NCBI RefSeq assembly: GCF_050410775.1
Contig: NZ_CP191229.1
Length of the DNA stretch: 64,000 bases
Reading direction: 5' to 3' (one strand)
Origin: Erwinia sp050410775
GTDB taxonomy: Bacteria > Pseudomonadota > Gammaproteobacteria > Enterobacterales > Enterobacteriaceae
Shown here piece by piece: positions 28,241-37,464 of the stretch. Every line of letters starts with the position of its first letter. Positions within the stretch are counted from its first letter, which is position 1. Both the position numbers and the translations under genes were made by a program. A model generated the notes under the pieces. The model searched no databases. It worked only from the letters and a program-made list of their open reading frames with translations, and was not told where the DNA came from.

Positions 28241-29544
28241 GACTCTTCTCTCTCCCAGTGAATATGCCAGGCTCGATCGCCAGCCGGCTCGCCTTCGCGC
28301 GTGACAAACAGACCGGCGGCGGCCATCAGGCTGTCGTTATAGTAAATCAGCGGCGTACGCTCACGCTGCCAGGGAGGAATGCCCAGCTCCTGCCAGAGTT
28401 TCTTCAGCGGACGGCTCCCGGCGCGGCCGGTAATATGATATTGCCCGCTGGCCTGAAAGCGCACGCTGACGGCCTCCCGATCGCCGGGGGGACGCATCGC
28501 CATTCCCCTTTCACCGCGCACCAGTTTACCCAACCCCGCAGGCAGTAACAGCGGCGTCCAGGGCGCGGGCCAGGGGATAACCTCTTTTTTCAGATCCGGC
28601 GCCAGCGTCAGCCAGTAGAGCCGCTGGCGAAAGCGGCGCACTTCCGCCTGACCCAGACGCAGACGCGGAGCGGCATCCTCCCGGCTACAGGCAACTTCAG
28701 ACCAGATGCGGTTAAGGGCCTCTTTTGACGGCATCCTCCCCTGCTGTCCCGCAATCCAGCGGCGCAGCAGCGCGGCACGATGCACTTCACTCATCGCCTG
28801 CAGCGGGACGATATCGAGCGCACCTTTCTCATCGACCAGCGCGGAGAGAGAAGCGGAGAGAAGCTCATCCAGCAGCTGCTCCTGTTCGGCGCAAAGGCTG
28901 GCGCTGCGGGCCACCGCCTGTGAGAAATGTGGCCAGCGGCTGGTCAGCGCGGGCAGGATCTCCTGCCGCAGAAAATTACGGTCATAGCGGCTGTCCTGAT
29001 TACTCTCATCTTCAATCCAGCGGAGCTGATGCGCCTGCGCCCAGGCTTCCAGCTGGTGCCGCGTCCGATCAAGCAGCGGACGGAGATGCGCCCGCCCGTC
29101 CAGCGCTCTATTACGCGGCATCGCGGACAAACCCGCCGGGCCGCTGCCGCGCTTGAGCGCCAGCAGCAGCGTTTCACACTGATCGTCCTGATGCTGCGCG
29201 GTCACCAGGCTCTCGCCGGGAAGGAGCGCGTGGCGAAAGGCGGTATAGCGCGCCTGCCGCGCCGCCGCCTCAATGCCCGATTTACGCCCGTCGACGGTGA
29301 CCCGAACCACCTCCAGCGGCACGTCCCAGCGCAGACATTCACTTTGACAATGGTTCACCCAGGCATCGGCTGACGCACTCAGCCCGTGGTGAATATGGAT
29401 TGCCCGCAGGCGCAGTAAGGGAGATTGCTGTCGCAGTAGCACTAGCTGATGAAGCAGCACGCTGGAGTCCAGCCCGCCGCTGTAGGCCACCAGCAGCTGC
29501 TGATGTCCGGCAAGATGTTGTTGAAGAAAGAGTAAGGCTGACAT
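28237..29544 (-). CDS. tilS: tRNA(Ile)-lysidine synthetase
   Basis: 435 residues (E. coli 432). The ATP-PPi loop SGGLDSSVLL is at 22-31 near the N-terminus, followed by RAIHIHHGLSASADAWVNHC and ALLPGESLVTAQHQDDQCET typical of the PP-loop synthetases (quoted in parts). The C-terminal domains bind the acceptor of tRNA-Ile2 (TGRAGSRPLKKLWQELGIPP, shown in part). It turns C34 of the CAU anticodon into lysidine so the tRNA reads AUA. It is essential in most bacteria. It is followed with a 4-base overlap by a cytochrome c gene, and preceded by the terminated yaeR gene. Confidence 0.95.
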   Translation of the reverse strand: MSALLFLQQHLAGHQQLLVAYSGGLDSSVLLHQLVLLRQQSPLLRLRAIHIHHGLSASADAWVNHCQSECLRWDVPLEVVRVTVDGRKSGIEAAARQARYTAFRHALLPGESLVTAQHQDDQCETLLLALKRGSGPAGLSAMPRNRALDGRAHLRPLLDRTRHQLEAWAQAHQLRWIEDESNQDSRYDRNFLRQEILPALTSRWPHFSQAVARSASLCAEQEQLLDELLSASLSALVDEKGALDIVPLQAMSEVHRAALLRRWIAGQQGRMPSKEALNRIWSEVACSREDAAPRLRLGQAEVRRFRQRLYWLTLAPDLKKEVIPWPAPWTPLLLPAGLGKLVRGERGMAMRPPGDREAVSVRFQASGQYHITGRAGSRPLKKLWQELGIPPWQRERTPLIYYNDSLMAAAGLFVTREGEPAGDRAWHIHWEREES

Positions 29545-29563
29545 GAGGGTTCCGCAACAGAGG

Positions 29564-29592
29564 AAGAAAACCCGGCCATCACTGGCCGGGTC
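29564..29592 (-). terminator. Terminator between yaeR and tilS
   Basis: CCCGGCCA (29571-29578) pairs with TGGCCGGG (29583-29590). On the minus strand the hairpin is followed by TTTTCTTCC. It ends the yaeR transcript before tilS. Confidence 0.8.
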
Positions 29593-29606
29593 AGTCAGCC
29601 GCTATC

Positions 29607-29996
29607 TTACGCCTGATAGAGCTCCAGCGGCAAACCGTCCGGGTCGGAAAAAAAGGTGAAGCGCTTGCCGGTGACGGGGTCGACGCGGATCGCCTCGCAC
29701 CTGACGCCTTTCTCTTCGAGATGCCGGCAGGCGAGATCGATATCCGCGACGCTGAAAGCGAGATGGCGCAGGCCACAGGCTTCCGGCTGGGTGGGCCGGG
29801 CGGGCGGAAAAGGGAATGAGAACAGTTCAATGGTGTACTCTCCGTTCAGCGCCAGGTCACCTTTCCATGAGTCGCGGACCTCACGGTACACCTCGCCCAT
29901 CAATGTAAAGCCCAGCACATCACAGTAGAAAGTTTTGCTGGTTTCGTAATGGCTGGCGATAATGGCGATGTGATGAACCTGCTTAATTCCTAACAT
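29607..29996 (-). CDS. yaeR: Glyoxalase/bleomycin-resistance (VOC) family protein YaeR
   Basis: 129 residues, exactly as E. coli YaeR. VOC-fold motifs are present: HHIAIIASHYETSKTFYCDVL near the N-terminus (metal His in VHHIAII), LALNGEYTIELFSF, GLRHLAFSVADIDLA and FFSDPDGLPLELYQ with the second-half metal Glu. It is probably a metal-dependent enzyme of unknown substrate. It sits between ldcC and tilS as in E. coli. Confidence 0.93.
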   Translation of the reverse strand: MLGIKQVHHIAIIASHYETSKTFYCDVLGFTLMGEVYREVRDSWKGDLALNGEYTIELFSFPFPPARPTQPEACGLRHLAFSVADIDLACRHLEEKGVRCEAIRVDPVTGKRFTFFSDPDGLPLELYQA

Positions 29997-30072
29997 AGTG
30001 ACTCCTCAGTAATAGCTTCCTGGCAGTACCTTACGCAGGCTCACCGGTGGGAACAATGGCACAATTCTGGTT

Positions 30073-32211
30073 TCACTCTTTCAGCACGCGTACCAGATAT
30101 TGCCCCGCTTCCGTCAGCGTTGCGCCATGGATATCCGTTTCAAAGCCGGGATAGTGACGGCCTATGGTGCAGAGCATAAGCAGGAAGTCGAGGACGGCCC
30201 GGCTCTCCTCTGTGATCACCTCTCCCGGCATTACCACCGGCACGCCGGGCGGATAAGGCAGGATCATATTGGCCGAAACCCGTCCAACCAGCCTGTCTAT
30301 TTCCACCGTTTCGACATTACCCTTCACCTGCTGCTGAAACATCTGGTGCGGCGTCAGCCGCATTTCCGGCAGCGTGGCAAACGCCTGAAGCATCAGCCGG
30401 GGCAGATCGTGCTGGCGGATCAGCGTGTGAATCCCCTGCGCCAGTGTCTGGATCCGCATAGTGCGGTAGAAGTCAGGATCTTCCGCATAGAGATCTGGCA
30501 GCATGTTTTTTACTCTGAGATTAAGATCGTAACTGCGCTTGAACTCCGTCAACCCGCGCAGCACGCTCATCGCTTTGGTTTTATCGATGCCGATACTGAA
30601 GAGAAACAGCAGGTTATAGGGGCCCGTTTTCTCAACGACAACGCCACGCTCATCCAGAAACTTGGCTACCAGCGCGGCCGGGATCCCTTCTTCTGCCATT
30701 TCACCCTGCTCACTCATTCCCGGCGTCAGGATCGTCACCTTGATCGGATCGAGATACATATGATCCGCGTCGGCATCCATAAAGCCGTGCCAGTGTTCAT
30801 CGCCCGGCTGAATGGGCCAGCACTGCGGCTCCTCCACCCCTTCCGGCTGCCAGATATCAAAAAACCAGCCTTCCGACTCTTCGCGCAGCCGCTGAACCTC
30901 CCGCCGGAAATGCAGCGCCCGCTCAACCGACCGGTTAATCAGCCGCCGGCCCGGGTTACCGCGCAGCATCGCCGCCGCCGTTTCAATTGAGGCCACGATG
31001 GAATAGTTCGGCGAGGTGGTCGTGTGCATCATGTAGGCTTCATTAAAGGTGTGCTCGTCATACTCGCCTTTAATATGGATCAGGGAAGCCTGAGAAAATG
31101 CCGCCAGCAGTTTATGCGTCGACTGCGTTTCATAAATGACTTTTCCCGGCGTTCGCTCGCCGCTCACCCCGCTCAGGCCGCTGTAAATCGGATGGAAGTT
31201 GGTATAAGGCACCCATGCCGAGTCAAAATGAATCGAGGGGACGTCCAGCGTCTCTTTAATATACTGAGTGTTATAGAGCAGACCGTCGTAGGTCGAATTG
31301 GTGATCACCGCGTGAACCGGCCAGGTGGCGCGTGCAGTCTGCGCAACCTTCAGCGCAATATTCTCACGGGTGAACTCCCGTTTGGGGATACCACCCAAGA
31401 TCCCCAGCGCATTGCGCGTAGGCTTGAGCCAGATCGGGATAAGATCGCTCATCATCAGCAGATGCGTCAGTGATTTATGACAGTTGCGATCGATCAGAAC
31501 CGTGCTTCCCGCCGGTGCGGCATACATGCCGACAATTTTATTCGATGTCGAGGTGCCGTTAGTGACCATATAGCTCTGCTCGGCGCCAAACGTTCTCGCC
31601 ACATATTCTTCGGCTTCCAGATGGGGGCCGGTATGATCGAGTAACGATCCCAGCTCGGTCACCGAAATGGAGATATCCGCTTTCAGCGTATTGGCGCCGT
31701 AAAAATCATAGAACAGGCTGCCTACCGGACTTTTCTGGAACGCCGTGCCCGCCATATGTCCCGGCGTGCAAAATGTATATTTGCCTTCCTTCACATAATT
31801 GAACAGCGCTTTAGTTAAGGGCGGCGTGATGGTGTCGATATATTCATCCGTGTACTGCCGGATGCGCTGGGCGATATCGTCCGCGGCGCCAAGCCCATAT
31901 TCGAAGAACCAGATCGCCATCCGCATTTCATTCACGCTGACGTCCAGCGTGGAATGGGTATTGATAAAGGCATACAGCGGCAGGTATTCGTTCAGCAAAT
32001 TGATCTCACTACAGAGATCGAGGCTGTACTCGTCCCAGTCAAAAATCACGCCGCAGATGCGGGGATTATGTTCGATCAGCTTTAGCAGGTCATTGGCATC
32101 TTTGGGGTAGATCGTTCTGAAGCCCAGGCCATTAAGCGCTGAATCCAGCTCGCGGATGGGCTCATCCTTATAGAACGCGTTGTGCGGACCTACTATTGCG
32201 ATAATATTCAA
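30073..32211 (-). CDS. ldcC: Constitutive lysine decarboxylase
   Basis: 712 residues (E. coli 713). It is a fold-type I PLP decarboxylase with an N-terminal wing (response-regulator-like) domain, MNIIAIVGPHNAFYKDEPI, a PLP-binding core with the lysine in ETQSTHKLLAAFSQ near residue 367 and the preceding HFDSAWVPYTNFHP, and a C-terminal domain ending LVRVLKE. It converts lysine to cadaverine with use of a proton. Position beside accA and yaeR supports LdcC rather than the acid-inducible CadA; sequence alone cannot separate them with certainty. The gap to accA is 142 bases and carries the accA terminator. Confidence 0.93.
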   Translation of the reverse strand: MNIIAIVGPHNAFYKDEPIRELDSALNGLGFRTIYPKDANDLLKLIEHNPRICGVIFDWDEYSLDLCSEINLLNEYLPLYAFINTHSTLDVSVNEMRMAIWFFEYGLGAADDIAQRIRQYTDEYIDTITPPLTKALFNYVKEGKYTFCTPGHMAGTAFQKSPVGSLFYDFYGANTLKADISISVTELGSLLDHTGPHLEAEEYVARTFGAEQSYMVTNGTSTSNKIVGMYAAPAGSTVLIDRNCHKSLTHLLMMSDLIPIWLKPTRNALGILGGIPKREFTRENIALKVAQTARATWPVHAVITNSTYDGLLYNTQYIKETLDVPSIHFDSAWVPYTNFHPIYSGLSGVSGERTPGKVIYETQSTHKLLAAFSQASLIHIKGEYDEHTFNEAYMMHTTTSPNYSIVASIETAAAMLRGNPGRRLINRSVERALHFRREVQRLREESEGWFFDIWQPEGVEEPQCWPIQPGDEHWHGFMDADADHMYLDPIKVTILTPGMSEQGEMAEEGIPAALVAKFLDERGVVVEKTGPYNLLFLFSIGIDKTKAMSVLRGLTEFKRSYDLNLRVKNMLPDLYAEDPDFYRTMRIQTLAQGIHTLIRQHDLPRLMLQAFATLPEMRLTPHQMFQQQVKGNVETVEIDRLVGRVSANMILPYPPGVPVVMPGEVITEESRAVLDFLLMLCTIGRHYPGFETDIHGATLTEAGQYLVRVLKE

Positions 32212-32301
32212 TGCTCACCTCTGAGTTAGTGCAACGGCAAGGTGTAAGCATAGCGAAGATGAAATAAGGAGGCAGAATTAAAGAATGGCGGCGGGAAAAG
32301 C

Positions 32302-32337
32302 GGGAAGAAAACCACGGCGGCAGCTGCACGCCGTGGT
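32302..32337 (-). terminator. Terminator after accA
   Basis: ACCACGGCG (32311-32319) pairs with CGCCGTGGT (32329-32337). On the minus strand the hairpin is followed by TTTTCTTCCC. It ends the long lpx-dnaE-accA transcript. Confidence 0.8.
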
Positions 32338-32353
32338 CTGAGCGCTGGCGCTA

Positions 32354-33313
32354 TCAGGCGTAGCCGTAGCTCATCAGACGCTGATAGCGGCGATCGAGCA
32401 GCTCGTCCTTGCTAAGCGTATCCAGCTCGGCCAGATCGGCCAGCAGCTGCGCCTTGAGCGACTCACCAATTGCCAGCGGGTTGCGGTGCGCGCCGCCCAG
32501 TGGCTCAGGGATGACGGTGTCGATCAGCTTCAGCTCTTTCAGACGCGGGGCGATAATGCCCATCGCTTCAGCGGCCAGCGGCGCTTTGTCGGCGCTTTTC
32601 CACAGAATGGAGGCGCAGCCCTCCGGTGAGATCACCGAATAGGTGCTGTACTGAAGCATGTTCACCTTGTCACCCACGCCGATAGCGAGCGCGCCGCCGG
32701 AGCCGCCTTCGCCGATAACGGTGCAGATAACCGGCACTTTAAGCCCGGACATTTCACGCAGGTTACGTGCAATCGCCTCGCTTTGTCCGCGCTCTTCCGC
32801 GCCCACGCCCGGATAGGCGCCAGGCGTGTCGATAAAGGTCACGATCGGCATATTAAAACGCTCGGCCATTTCCATCAGGCGCAGCGCTTTACGATAGCCT
32901 TCCGGTGCCGGCATACCGAAGTTACGACGGATTTTCTCTTTGGTTTCGCGGCCTTTCTGATGACCAATGATCATTACCGGGCGCCCTTCCAGACGTGCGA
33001 TACCGCCAACGATAGCCTTATCATCCGCGTAGGCGCGATCGCCCGCCAGTTCGTCAAAGTCGGTGAAGGCGTTGCGGACATAGTCCAGCGTATAAGGGCG
33101 TAAAGGGTGACGCGCCAGCTGCGCGATCTGCCATGCCCCCAAATCGGCGAAGATTTTACGTGTCAGCTCAACGCTTTTTTCGCGCAGACGCTGCACTTCT
33201 TCATCCAGATTAATATCCAGTTTTTCATCCTGACGGCCAACCGACTTCAGCGAATCAATCTTCGCCTCAAGTTCTGCGATTGGCTGTTCGAAATCCAGGT
33301 AATTAAGACTCAT
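32354..33313 (-). CDS. accA: Acetyl-CoA carboxylase carboxyltransferase subunit alpha
   Basis: 319 residues, as in E. coli. The crotonase-fold carboxyltransferase core shows MIIGHQKGRETKEKIRRNFG, IVTFIDTPGAYPGVGAEERG and GEGGSGGALAIGVGDKVNM, split here for length. It transfers carboxyl from biotinylated AccB to acetyl-CoA with AccD. It follows dnaE with a 12-base gap, so it is the last gene of the lipid A/replication operon, an arrangement conserved in enterics. Confidence 0.97.
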   Translation of the reverse strand: MSLNYLDFEQPIAELEAKIDSLKSVGRQDEKLDINLDEEVQRLREKSVELTRKIFADLGAWQIAQLARHPLRPYTLDYVRNAFTDFDELAGDRAYADDKAIVGGIARLEGRPVMIIGHQKGRETKEKIRRNFGMPAPEGYRKALRLMEMAERFNMPIVTFIDTPGAYPGVGAEERGQSEAIARNLREMSGLKVPVICTVIGEGGSGGALAIGVGDKVNMLQYSTYSVISPEGCASILWKSADKAPLAAEAMGIIAPRLKELKLIDTVIPEPLGGAHRNPLAIGESLKAQLLADLAELDTLSKDELLDRRYQRLMSYGYA

Positions 33314-33325
33314 AATGTTCCTGTT

Positions 33326-36300
33326 TTAGTCAAACTCCAGTTCCACCTGCTCCGACCCTATCAGCGACCGTAGTTCGTTTAATAAACGATCGCTGGGTGA
33401 GACACGCCAGGCTGCGCCAAAGCGCAGCTTCGCCCGTGCATCCTCTCTCTGATAGTAGAGATGTACCGGAATAGTCCCCGAACGATGGGGTTCCAGGGAT
33501 TGACGGAGACGGTTCAAAAGCTGGTCATCAATTTGCCTGTCCGTCAGCGAGATAGCAAGCCCGCGTGCATATTTTTCGCGGGCTTCATCAATGTCCATCA
33601 CATCGCGGGCGGTCATTTTAAGCCCCCCGCTGAAGTCATCGAAGCTGACCTGTCCGCTGACGATCAGAATACGGTCTTTTTCCAGCAAATGCTGAAACTT
33701 GTCGAGTGCATCTGTAAACAACATCACTTCCAGCCGGCCCGAGCGGTCGTCAAGCGTACAGATGCCAATCCGGTTACCGCGTTTTGTTACCATCACGCGG
33801 GCCGCCACCACCAGACCGACGGCCATCGTCATCTTACCTCGTTCGGTCGGGTGCATGTCTTTCAGGCGCATTCCCCCCACGTAGCGCTCGATCTCTTTCA
33901 GATACTGATTGATCGGGTGCCCGGTAAGGTAAAGCCCCAGTGTTTCTCTTTCGCCATCAAGCCTGACCTGTTCTGGCCAGGGCGTCACGTCCGCATAGGA
34001 CTGCTCGATCTGCTCCGGCTCATCGGCCAGCACGCCAAACATATCAGCCTGGCCGATAGCTTCCGCTTTCGCATGCTGGTCTGCCGCCTTCAGCGCCTCG
34101 CCCAGCGCGCTCATTAATGCGGCGCGGTGCGGGCCAAGACGATCAAACGCGCCGGACATAATCAGCTTTTCCAGCACGCGGCGGTTAAGCTTCTTCGTAT
34201 CGGTGCGGGCGCAAAGATCGAACAATTCCCGGAAATAACCATCTTTATTACGCGCTTCAAGTATGGCCTCAATCGGGCCTTCGCCCACGCCTTTTATCGC
34301 CCCAATGCCGTAAACGATCTCACCTTCGTCATTCACGTGGAACTGATAGAGGCCGGAATTGATATCCGGCGGCAGCACTTTCAGCCCCATACGCCAGCAC
34401 TCGTCGACCAGGCCCACCACCTTTTCGGTGTTGTCCATATCGGCCGTCATGACCGCCGCCATAAATTCAGCCGGGTAGTGCGCCTTCAGCCAGAGGGTCT
34501 GATAAGAGACCAGCGCATAAGCGGCAGAGTGCGATTTATTAAACCCATATCCGGCAAATTTCTCTACCAGATCGAAGATTTTAATCGCCAGTTCGCCATC
34601 AATGCCGCGTGATTTTGCGCCATCCTCAAAGCCGCCGCGCTGTTTGGCCATTTCGACCGGGTTCTTTTTCCCCATGGCGCGGCGCAGCATATCGGCGCCG
34701 CCCAGGCTGTAGCCCGCCAGCACCTGAGCTATCTGCATGACCTGTTCCTGATACAGGATAATGCCGTAGGTCGGTTCCAGCACCGGCTTCAGTGATTCGT
34801 GCTGCCACTGAATATCCGGATAGGAGATCGCCTCACGTCCGTGCTTACGGTCAATAAAGTTATCCACCATCCCGGACTGTAGCGGCCCCGGACGGAACAG
34901 CGCCACCAGCGCGATCATATCCTCAAAGCAGTCGGGCTTAAGGCGTTTGATCAGATCCTTCATGCCGCGCGATTCAAGCTGGAACACCGCGGTGGTTTCC
35001 GAGCGTTGCAGCATATCGAAACTTTTTTTATCTTCAAGCGGAATCGCTGCAATGTCGATCGGCGGCTCGCCCTGCTTCTCGCGGCGGGCGTTGATCATCT
35101 TCAGCGCCCAGTCGATGATGGTCAGCGTGCGCAGGCCGAGGAAGTCAAACTTCACCAGCCCGGCATATTCCACATCGTTCTTGTCAAACTGGGTAACCGG
35201 ATGGTTGCCGTTGTCATCGCAGTAAAGCGGCGCGAAATCGGTGATCTGGGTGGGCGCGATGACCACGCCTCCGGCGTGTTTACCGGCGTTACGCGTCACC
35301 CCTTCCAGCTTGCGCGCCATATCGATCAGCGCCTTTACTTCCTCATCAGCCTCATAAATTTCAGGCAGCTGCGGCTCGGCGGCAAAGGCTTTTTCCAGCG
35401 TCATGCCCGGATCGGGCGGCACCAGCTTGGAGATGCGGTCCACAAAGCCGTAGGGGTGACCCAGCACGCGTCCGACATCGCGGATCACCGCTTTCGCCGC
35501 CATCGTTCCGAAGGTGATGATCTGCGACACGGCCTTACGGCCATACATTTCCGCGACGTGCTCTATGACCAGGTCACGCTTTTCCATACAGAAGTCGACA
35601 TCGAAGTCGGGCATGGAGACACGTTCCGGGTTAAGGAAGCGTTCGAAAAGCAGGTCAAACTCCAGCGGGTCGAGATCGGTGATTTTCAGCGCATAAGCCA
35701 CCAGAGAGCCCGCACCGGAGCCGCGTCCCGGCCCGACCGGCACGTCGTTATCCTTGGACCACTGAATAAACTCCATCACGATCAGGAAGTAGCCGGGAAA
35801 CCCCATCTGGTTAATGACGTTCAGCTCAATATCGAGGCGCTCATCATATTCAGGGCGCTTCTGTGCACGGACTTCCGGATCGGGGAAGAGGAATTCCAGA
35901 CGCTCTTCCAGCCCTTCTTTTGACTTCATCACCAGGAAGTCTTCGGTGGTCATATTTCCTGTCGGGAACTGCGGCAGGAAATACTCGCCAAGACGAATGG
36001 TGACATTACAGCGTTTAGCGATCTCCACGCTGTTCGCCAGCGCTTCCGGAATGTCCGAGAAAAGCTCGCACATTTCGTCGCTGCTGCGCAGATATTGCTG
36101 AGCGCTGTAGTTACGGGGGCGTTTAGGATCGTCCAGCGTGAAGCCGTCATGGATCGCCACGCGGATTTCATGCGCGTCGAAGTCACCTTCCTCAAGGAAG
36201 CAGACTTCGTTAGTGGCGACCACGGGGATCCCCTGGCGGGTGGCGAGTTCGACGGCGGCATGCACCCAGGTTTCTTCATCGGGGCGGCCGGTACGCACCA

Positions 36301-36808
36301 GCTCAAGATAGTAACGATCGGCAAAGTGCGTCTGATAAAAAGAGAGGCATTCCGTCACCATTGCATCATTGCCGCGCAGCAGCATCTGCCCCACGTCGCC
36401 ACGCCGGCCGCCGGAGAGCAGGATCAGCCCCTCATTCAGCTCAATCAGCCAGTCACGGTCAATGACCGGGCCAGCGGCACCATAGCCACGCTGGTAGGCG
36501 CGGGAAATCAGCAGGGTCAGATTCTGATAGCCATCATTTGTGGCAGCGAGGATAGTCAGCTGCGAAAGCTCATCGCCCATCGCCTCACTGGCGACGTTAA
36601 CGTCGGCGCCGATGATCGGCTTCATCCCCTGCGCGTGTGCCGTCCCGTAAAACTTCACCAGCCCACAGAGGTTGGTAAAATCGGTAATGGCAATCGCAGG
36701 CATCCCGAGCTCTGCCGCTCGCTTCACCAACGGGCCCGTTTTGGCCAGCCCATCGATCATGGAATAGTCACTGTGAACGCGAAGATGAATAAAACGAGGT
36801 TCGGCCAT
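33326..36808 (-). CDS. dnaE: DNA polymerase III alpha subunit
   Basis: 1160 residues, the same as E. coli. The N-terminal PHP domain begins FIHLRVHSDYSMIDGLAKT, and the C-family polymerase core has the catalytic aspartates in MPDFDVDFCME near residue 400 and GPGRGSGAGSLVAY before it. A helix-hairpin-helix and OB domain follow, then the clamp-binding sequence near QADMFGVL (residue 920). It is the replicative polymerase and partner of DnaQ, also in this window. It lies 32 bases downstream of rnhB. Confidence 0.97.
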   Translation of the reverse strand: MAEPRFIHLRVHSDYSMIDGLAKTGPLVKRAAELGMPAIAITDFTNLCGLVKFYGTAHAQGMKPIIGADVNVASEAMGDELSQLTILAATNDGYQNLTLLISRAYQRGYGAAGPVIDRDWLIELNEGLILLSGGRRGDVGQMLLRGNDAMVTECLSFYQTHFADRYYLELVRTGRPDEETWVHAAVELATRQGIPVVATNEVCFLEEGDFDAHEIRVAIHDGFTLDDPKRPRNYSAQQYLRSSDEMCELFSDIPEALANSVEIAKRCNVTIRLGEYFLPQFPTGNMTTEDFLVMKSKEGLEERLEFLFPDPEVRAQKRPEYDERLDIELNVINQMGFPGYFLIVMEFIQWSKDNDVPVGPGRGSGAGSLVAYALKITDLDPLEFDLLFERFLNPERVSMPDFDVDFCMEKRDLVIEHVAEMYGRKAVSQIITFGTMAAKAVIRDVGRVLGHPYGFVDRISKLVPPDPGMTLEKAFAAEPQLPEIYEADEEVKALIDMARKLEGVTRNAGKHAGGVVIAPTQITDFAPLYCDDNGNHPVTQFDKNDVEYAGLVKFDFLGLRTLTIIDWALKMINARREKQGEPPIDIAAIPLEDKKSFDMLQRSETTAVFQLESRGMKDLIKRLKPDCFEDMIALVALFRPGPLQSGMVDNFIDRKHGREAISYPDIQWQHESLKPVLEPTYGIILYQEQVMQIAQVLAGYSLGGADMLRRAMGKKNPVEMAKQRGGFEDGAKSRGIDGELAIKIFDLVEKFAGYGFNKSHSAAYALVSYQTLWLKAHYPAEFMAAVMTADMDNTEKVVGLVDECWRMGLKVLPPDINSGLYQFHVNDEGEIVYGIGAIKGVGEGPIEAILEARNKDGYFRELFDLCARTDTKKLNRRVLEKLIMSGAFDRLGPHRAALMSALGEALKAADQHAKAEAIGQADMFGVLADEPEQIEQSYADVTPWPEQVRLDGERETLGLYLTGHPINQYLKEIERYVGGMRLKDMHPTERGKMTMAVGLVVAARVMVTKRGNRIGICTLDDRSGRLEVMLFTDALDKFQHLLEKDRILIVSGQVSFDDFSGGLKMTARDVMDIDEAREKYARGLAISLTDRQIDDQLLNRLRQSLEPHRSGTIPVHLYYQREDARAKLRFGAAWRVSPSDRLLNELRSLIGSEQVELEFD

Positions 36809-36840
36809 GATGAATCCTGCTTAAGGCTGACGAGAAAGAA

Positions 36841-37464
36841 TTAAAACGCGACCCTGGCGGCCAGGGCCACCTCGGCATCCAGTAGCGCATTGCGTACCGG
36901 CGCGAAGCTGCGGCGGTGGTGCGGCGTGGCGCCTAACAGGCTCAGCTTCTCCAGATGCAGTGCGGTTGGGTAGCCTTTGTGCTGGGCAAACCCATAGGCG
37001 GGAAACAGCAGATCTAACTCCGCCATTTCACGGTCACGCGTCACTTTCGCCATAATGGAGGCGGCGCTGATTTCGGCCACCAGGCTGTCGCCTTTGACGA
37101 CCGCCTGCGCGGGTACCGGCAGCGCAGGGCAGCGGTTGCCATCGATTAATACAAAATCTGGCGCGATATGTAAACCCGCTACGGCGCGCTGCATCGCAAG
37201 CATGGTGGCGTGCAGGATATTGAGCTGGTCAATCTCCTCCGGCTCAGCCCGCCCCAGGCTCCAGCTCAGCGCTTTTTCGCGGATTTCGTCATAGAGCGCC
37301 AGACGACGCTTCTCTGACAGCTTTTTTGAATCCGCCAGCCCGACAATCGGCTTTGCCGGATCGAGAATAACGGCGGCGGTGACGACGGCACCGACCAGCG
37401 GACCCCGCCCAACTTCATCCACACCGGCGATGCGGGAAGCGAAAGGATAAATAAATTCACTCAT
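36841..37464 (-). CDS. rnhB: Ribonuclease HII
   Basis: 207 residues (E. coli 198). The motif IAGVDEVGRGPLVGAVV carries the first active-site Asp and Glu; LADSKKLSEKRR and FVLIDGNR contain further conserved residues, with the distal Asp in IMAKVTRDREM. It nicks at single ribonucleotides in DNA. The start overlaps the lpxB stop by 4 bases. The C-terminus is slightly longer (DAEVALAARVAF) than in E. coli. Confidence 0.96.
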   Translation of the reverse strand: MSEFIYPFASRIAGVDEVGRGPLVGAVVTAAVILDPAKPIVGLADSKKLSEKRRLALYDEIREKALSWSLGRAEPEEIDQLNILHATMLAMQRAVAGLHIAPDFVLIDGNRCPALPVPAQAVVKGDSLVAEISAASIMAKVTRDREMAELDLLFPAYGFAQHKGYPTALHLEKLSLLGATPHHRRSFAPVRNALLDAEVALAARVAF